The position numbers and the translations under genes were made by a program. The notes under the pieces are model-generated. The model ran no database searches. It worked only from the letters and a program-made list of their open reading frames with translations, and was not told where the DNA came from. Shown piece after piece: positions 8,361 through 10,704 of a DNA stretch of 10,704 nucleotides. How positions within the stretch are numbered: the first letter of the stretch is position 1; every line of letters begins with the position of its first letter. The stretch spans positions 1 to 10,704 of the forward strand of contig BQKZ01005400.1 in the NCBI GenBank assembly GCA_036244855.1, given 5' to 3'. Origin of the DNA: Temnopleurus reevesii (lineage: Eukaryota; Echinodermata; Echinoidea; Temnopleuroida; Temnopleuridae).

Positions 8361-8566
8361 CAAGCCTTAAATTTCGTTGATTTTAGGGCAAGGCCATATT
8401 TATTTAGGGCACATTTTTATACTATACAGCATGAATGGGGAAAAGCAAAAAAGGGCACCTAAATCTCCAAGGCAAATGAGCCTGTTTGTGGAGGGCATCA
8501 AGGCCAGAGAATAGGGCATCCAAGGCCATGCCATGGCCTCCATGGCCTTCGATTAATTTAAGCCCT
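8361..8566. repeat. Small element with inverted ends and AGGGCA repeats
   Basis: The left end (8361-8378, CAAGCCTTAAATTTCG…) and the reverse complement of the right end (8549-8566, …AATTTAAGCCCTG) share CTTAAATT plus flanking bases, like worn terminal inverted repeats. Inside, AGGGCA occurs at 8385, 8406, 8452, 8492 and 8513. Three of these continue into an AAGGCC block, in the form AGGGCATCAAGGCC or close to it. The right third (8524-8548) has overlapping GGCCATGG-type palindromes. GC and CCATGG content set it apart from its AT-rich surroundings. It is probably a non-autonomous repeat family member; I cannot name the family. Confidence 0.45.
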
Positions 8567-8576
8567 GCTCATATAG

Positions 8577-8592
8577 CATTACCATGGTAATG
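8577..8592. promoter_or_regulatory. Perfect 16-bp palindrome, X-box-like
   Basis: CATTACCATGGTAATG is its own reverse complement. Its ACCATGGT centre with TT/AA shoulders resembles the RFX X-box (GTTNCCATGGNAAC), with the outer G/C pair changed symmetrically to A/T. It is a possible RFX site or simply the outer edge of the neighbouring repeat. Confidence 0.35.
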
Positions 8593-8705
8593 ACTGGTTG
8601 AATTATATAAATTTGACCGGGCCCTTCTTCAAATGGACTTGTGCTCATGTTTGAATCGGGTATTAAGTAGAGTTTTTCCACAGTGAACCTTTCGAAAGGA
8701 TTTTC

Positions 8706-8737
8706 TAAAGATTGAAGTATTTTTAAAGATTGAAGTA
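8706..8737. repeat. 2 copies of a 14-bp word, 18-bp period
   Basis: TAAAGATTGAAGTA occurs exactly at 8706-8719 and 8724-8737. The second copy runs into GTAAGT, which matches a splice donor core, but no exon can be supported upstream. Confidence 0.8.
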
Positions 8738-8752
8738 AGTGCTGTCATCTGC

Positions 8753-8782
8753 AAGAGAGAGGGAGAGAGATAAGGAGAGAGA
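8753..8782. repeat. GA-rich microsatellite
   Basis: Interrupted (GA)n purine tract, AAGAGAGAGGGAGAGAGATA and onward, on the plus strand. Confidence 0.8.
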
Positions 8783-9022
8783 ATGATGGGGAGCTTGAGG
8801 TTTGGAAGAGTGGAAATGTCGCCGAATCTCATGCTGCCGTTCTTTCTTTGAGGGAATGTTTCTTCTGGTAGATGGTGTTATTACAGCAGCGAGCTGCGTG
8901 GTATAGTCTTATAATGCCAGACATTGCTCCGGTATCTACCAGGCTCTTTAGTTTTATGGATAGTCTCTCCCCCATCAGTCATTGTTTCAATGTTATACCT
9001 CTAAAAGAACGACATAATTTGA

Positions 9023-9180
9023 ATTGAAATAATAGTATAGCAAATAAAAACATTCTTTTTGATATGATAGCATGTTTCAAAGTGAATGCACATACATGTA
9101 TGCTGAAGATGAAGTGCGTATACTTTGAAACATGTTTTCATTAAAAAGTTGTGTTTTTTTCATTATACTATTGTTTCAAT
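9023..9180. mobile_element. 158-bp near-perfect inverted repeat (MITE-like or hairpin RNA)
   Basis: The two halves are reverse complements almost throughout. Outer 17 bases ATTGAAATAATAGTATA (9023-9039) match the complement of 9164-9180 with one difference. The inner CATGTTTCAAAGT (9071-9083) matches its partner (9122-9134) exactly. After a 2-base mismatch, pairing resumes with GCAC/GTGC around a loop of about 22 bases. A T/A-rich internal stretch is less well paired. Such foldback structure suits a miniature inverted-repeat transposable element. I cannot see a clear target-site duplication: the flanks are TTTGA and GTTCT. The inner 65 bases also have the size and shape of a pre-miRNA, and I recognise no known miRNA in it. 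Confidence 0.6.
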
Positions 9181-9541
9181 GTTCTTTAAACTGTTATGTG
9201 GTATGTCATCTTTTACATCAGTCATTATTCCATTCTTTGCAATTTGTATGTAGTTCTTTGTAGGCTTCTATTATGCCCCCCAAAAAACTTATGTTACTAT
9301 TTTTAGCCATTTTGGATTCGATACCATCTTTCAGGAGTTTTGTCCTTTTTTATCTTTCCTCATTGAAGCTAGCCTTAGATAAAGTTACATTTATAGAAGA
9401 ATTATCTTGTTGAGTTAATCAATATTCACAGGGGATGCCGATAGAATTCACCCCTCTTCCTTATGTTAAGTGAAAGTGATGATTGCATTATGTAGTGCGA
9501 CTTTCAGCTATGCAAGAATGGGAACAAGAAGTAGTGTATGA
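9181..9541. other. AT-rich DNA, no feature recognised
   Basis: No gene or RNA recognised. CATCAGTCATT occurs at both 8974-8984 and 9218-9228, on either side of the hairpin element; this may be coincidence. Confidence 0.45.
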
Positions 9542-9742
9542 CTTGCCCAATTCAAACAAGATGTAAAAGGCAAAGTCGATAACAGCTTGGAAAATGAGAT
9601 ATCTGTCCTAATCAAAAGTGACATCGTATGTCTTGTTGCGAGAGCTTTGAGGAAAAGAAGAAAAATTGTGCGTGCTTCGTGTGATTTCCTCCTTGCCTGT
9701 ACTCAATTAACAGCTGAGAGAACTATATCCAATATTGCCGTA
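9542..9742 (+). CDS. Weak candidate exon, 67-codon ATG-less open frame
   Basis: An open frame runs from just after TGA (9539-9541) to TGA (9743-9745) with no ATG, so it could only be an internal or terminal exon. Its composition looks protein-like: it includes VKGKVDNSLENEISVLIK, a basic RKRRK cluster and two spaced Cys. It is neither low-complexity nor strongly biased by base composition. I recognise no family. No strong acceptor (pyrimidine tract plus AG) lies immediately upstream. Open stretches of this length are expected by chance many times in 10 kb, so confidence is low. Confidence 0.12.
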
Positions 9743-9745
9743 TGA

Positions 9746-10536
9746 GAGGAGGGGGAAATAATTCAACTCGCTGGCAAATTATCCTGCTAGTTAACTTAGT
9801 CTTAAGAGTCATAATGCTAGAATTTAATCACCAATTAGTTTCCGTCTTGAGTCGATCTTGGAAGAGTTTGGTTTTGTCATTTGTCTGTTTGCTTCATTTA
9901 GAGATGCATTTTTCCTCTACTTTGTATTTGATGATCTAGAGTCTCTGCTACTTTTTTTTTTTACTTTATCTTGTTGCATGTGGTGAAATGTTGAGGAATA
10001 AATGTAATTACTGGCATCTTCACCACCTCCTTGAAATCTTAGTTCATTATTTCCCATGTGAGGGCTTTATCAATTTGGTAGAGTGGAGGGGAGGTAGATG
10101 AAGGCCATGTTTTGGAATTATCTTCTCGATGTTGATGATGCCAAAGTTTTTTATTCTATTATTAGTGCTTACACCTGTAACATATTGATTGAAACTTTCA
10201 CTGCTTATTATATATTTACATATAACACTCCTTATGGAGCATCCGAGTTTGGTCCCATGTGACTGTTAAGATGGCAATGTGCAATAATATAGCCTGACTA
10301 CAAAGTTCTTAATATTTTTCTTATATAAAGCTGTGAATGATTATTATGTAACTTTTGAATTTGTATACATGTACAGTATGAAGACTAACAATTAAAGAAC
10401 AACACATTGAATGTAACTCCTAAAATAGTAGCCCTTTGTTTGATATCATATTTTGTATCGTCCTATACCATTTACCTTCCTATTGTGTTCTTTTACTGAG
10501 GAAAATTTTTAACATACAGGAATGAACATTTTTTAT
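9746..10536. other. AT-rich DNA, no feature recognised
   Basis: No gene recognised. Includes a homopolymer T run at about 9952-9961 and several AATAAA or ATTAAA words with no supported transcript. It ends at the dispersed repeat. Confidence 0.5.
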
Positions 10537-10567
10537 GCCTCCGCCACCGTAAGGTGGTGCCGGAGGC
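10537..10567. other. GC-rich stem-loop heading the dispersed repeat
   Basis: GCCTCCG and CCACC on the left pair with GGTGG and CGGAGGC on the right, with a TGC bulge on the 3' side and a GTAA tetraloop (GNRA type). Confidence 0.75.
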
Positions 10568-10584
10568 GTTATGTTTTCGGGTTG

Positions 10585-10632
10585 TCCGTCCGTCCGTCCG
10601 TCCGTCCGTCCGTCCGTCCGTGCGTCCGTCCG
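10585..10632. repeat. (TCCG)n microsatellite
   Basis: Nine perfect TCCG units (10585-10620), one variant TGCG, then two more TCCG. The length is probably polymorphic. Confidence 0.97.
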
Positions 10633-10704
10633 GACCTTGTTACCGCGATAAGTTCAGAACTGCTGGACAGATTTTGACCAAACTTGGCTCAAGTATGTAT
10701 AACC

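Larger units (their letters stand above)
8593..9022. other. Unique DNA with simple repeats, no gene seen
   Basis: No recognised gene; a 67-codon minus frame (8629-8832) is unrecognised. Short repeats inside are listed separately. ATTGTTTCAATGTT at 8981-8994 repeats the right end of the 9023-9180 element. Confidence 0.45.
10537..10704. repeat. Dispersed (TCCG)n-containing repeat, cut by window end
   Basis: The block opens with a GC-rich stem-loop (10537-10567), continues TTATGTTTTCGGGTTG, then twelve TCCG-type units (10585-10632). It ends in sequence with GATAAGTTCAGAACTGCTGG and GACAGATTTTGACCAAACTTGG that runs off the edge. This order (stem-loop, TTATGTTTTC, TCCG array, GATAA…GAAC, GGACAGATTTT, AACTTGG) is a dispersed repeat form I have met in several marine invertebrate genomes. 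It has no evident coding capacity. The family name is not known to me. Confidence 0.7.

Noticed and set aside
1..10704. CRISPR array, bacterial operons, prophage or rRNA genes
   Set aside because: No evenly spaced direct repeats with unique spacers, no dense ORFs with ribosome binding sites, and no conserved rRNA sequence. The window reads as animal nuclear DNA.

Overview
The window looks like non-coding nuclear DNA from a marine invertebrate, most likely an echinoderm and possibly a sea urchin. It is AT-rich by eye (low-to-mid 30s % GC). It has no bacterial-style gene packing, many short decayed repeats, simple-sequence tracts, and a (TCCG)n-bearing dispersed repeat at the right edge of a kind I associate with echinoderm, mollusc and lancelet genomes. 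The palindromic word ACATGTA is also unusually frequent. The taxon is an inference; nothing here is diagnostic.

I recognise no protein-coding gene, rRNA or intact tRNA. The open frames of 60-180 codons are about what chance gives in 10.7 kb read in six frames at this composition. The longest (176 codons, 6046-6576) is produced by a pyrimidine-rich tract. Three short open stretches are kept as weak candidates only: a 52-codon ATG frame in a GC/CpG-rich pocket (2866-3024), a pair of in-frame serine-rich modules on the minus strand (1833-2058), and a 67-codon ATG-less frame with balanced composition (9542-9742). The window is therefore best read as intergenic or deep intronic sequence.

Layout, left to right: 1-1130 unique AT-rich DNA with an A-rich tract; 1131-1435 a two-copy C-rich tandem duplication (164 bp period) whose copies share a hairpin; 1770-2200 minus-strand open frames holding two copies of a Ser-rich module; about 2340-2405 a weak tRNA/SINE-like trace; 2820-3100 a GC- and CpG-rich pocket with hairpins; 4030-4350 a second, milder GC/CpG pocket; 4350-5650 featureless AT-rich DNA; 5880-5963 a possible retroposon 3' tail ending in (GAT)n; 6058-6421 a long pyrimidine-rich tract with a perfect 3 x 22 bp repeat; 6420-8160 featureless AT-rich DNA; 8166-8186 and 8577-8592 two perfect palindromes, flanking 8361-8566, a small repeat with inverted ends and five AGGGCA words; 8706-8782 short tandem and GA-rich repeats; 9023-9180 a 158 bp near-perfect inverted repeat (MITE-like or hairpin-RNA-like, the most structured element here); 10537-10704 the (TCCG)n dispersed repeat, which runs off the right end.

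No genes can be shown to work together. I found no evidence for a new multi-gene system. The items most worth a second look are the 9023-9180 hairpin, the 8361-8566 element, the duplicated Ser-rich module and the CpG-rich pocket.
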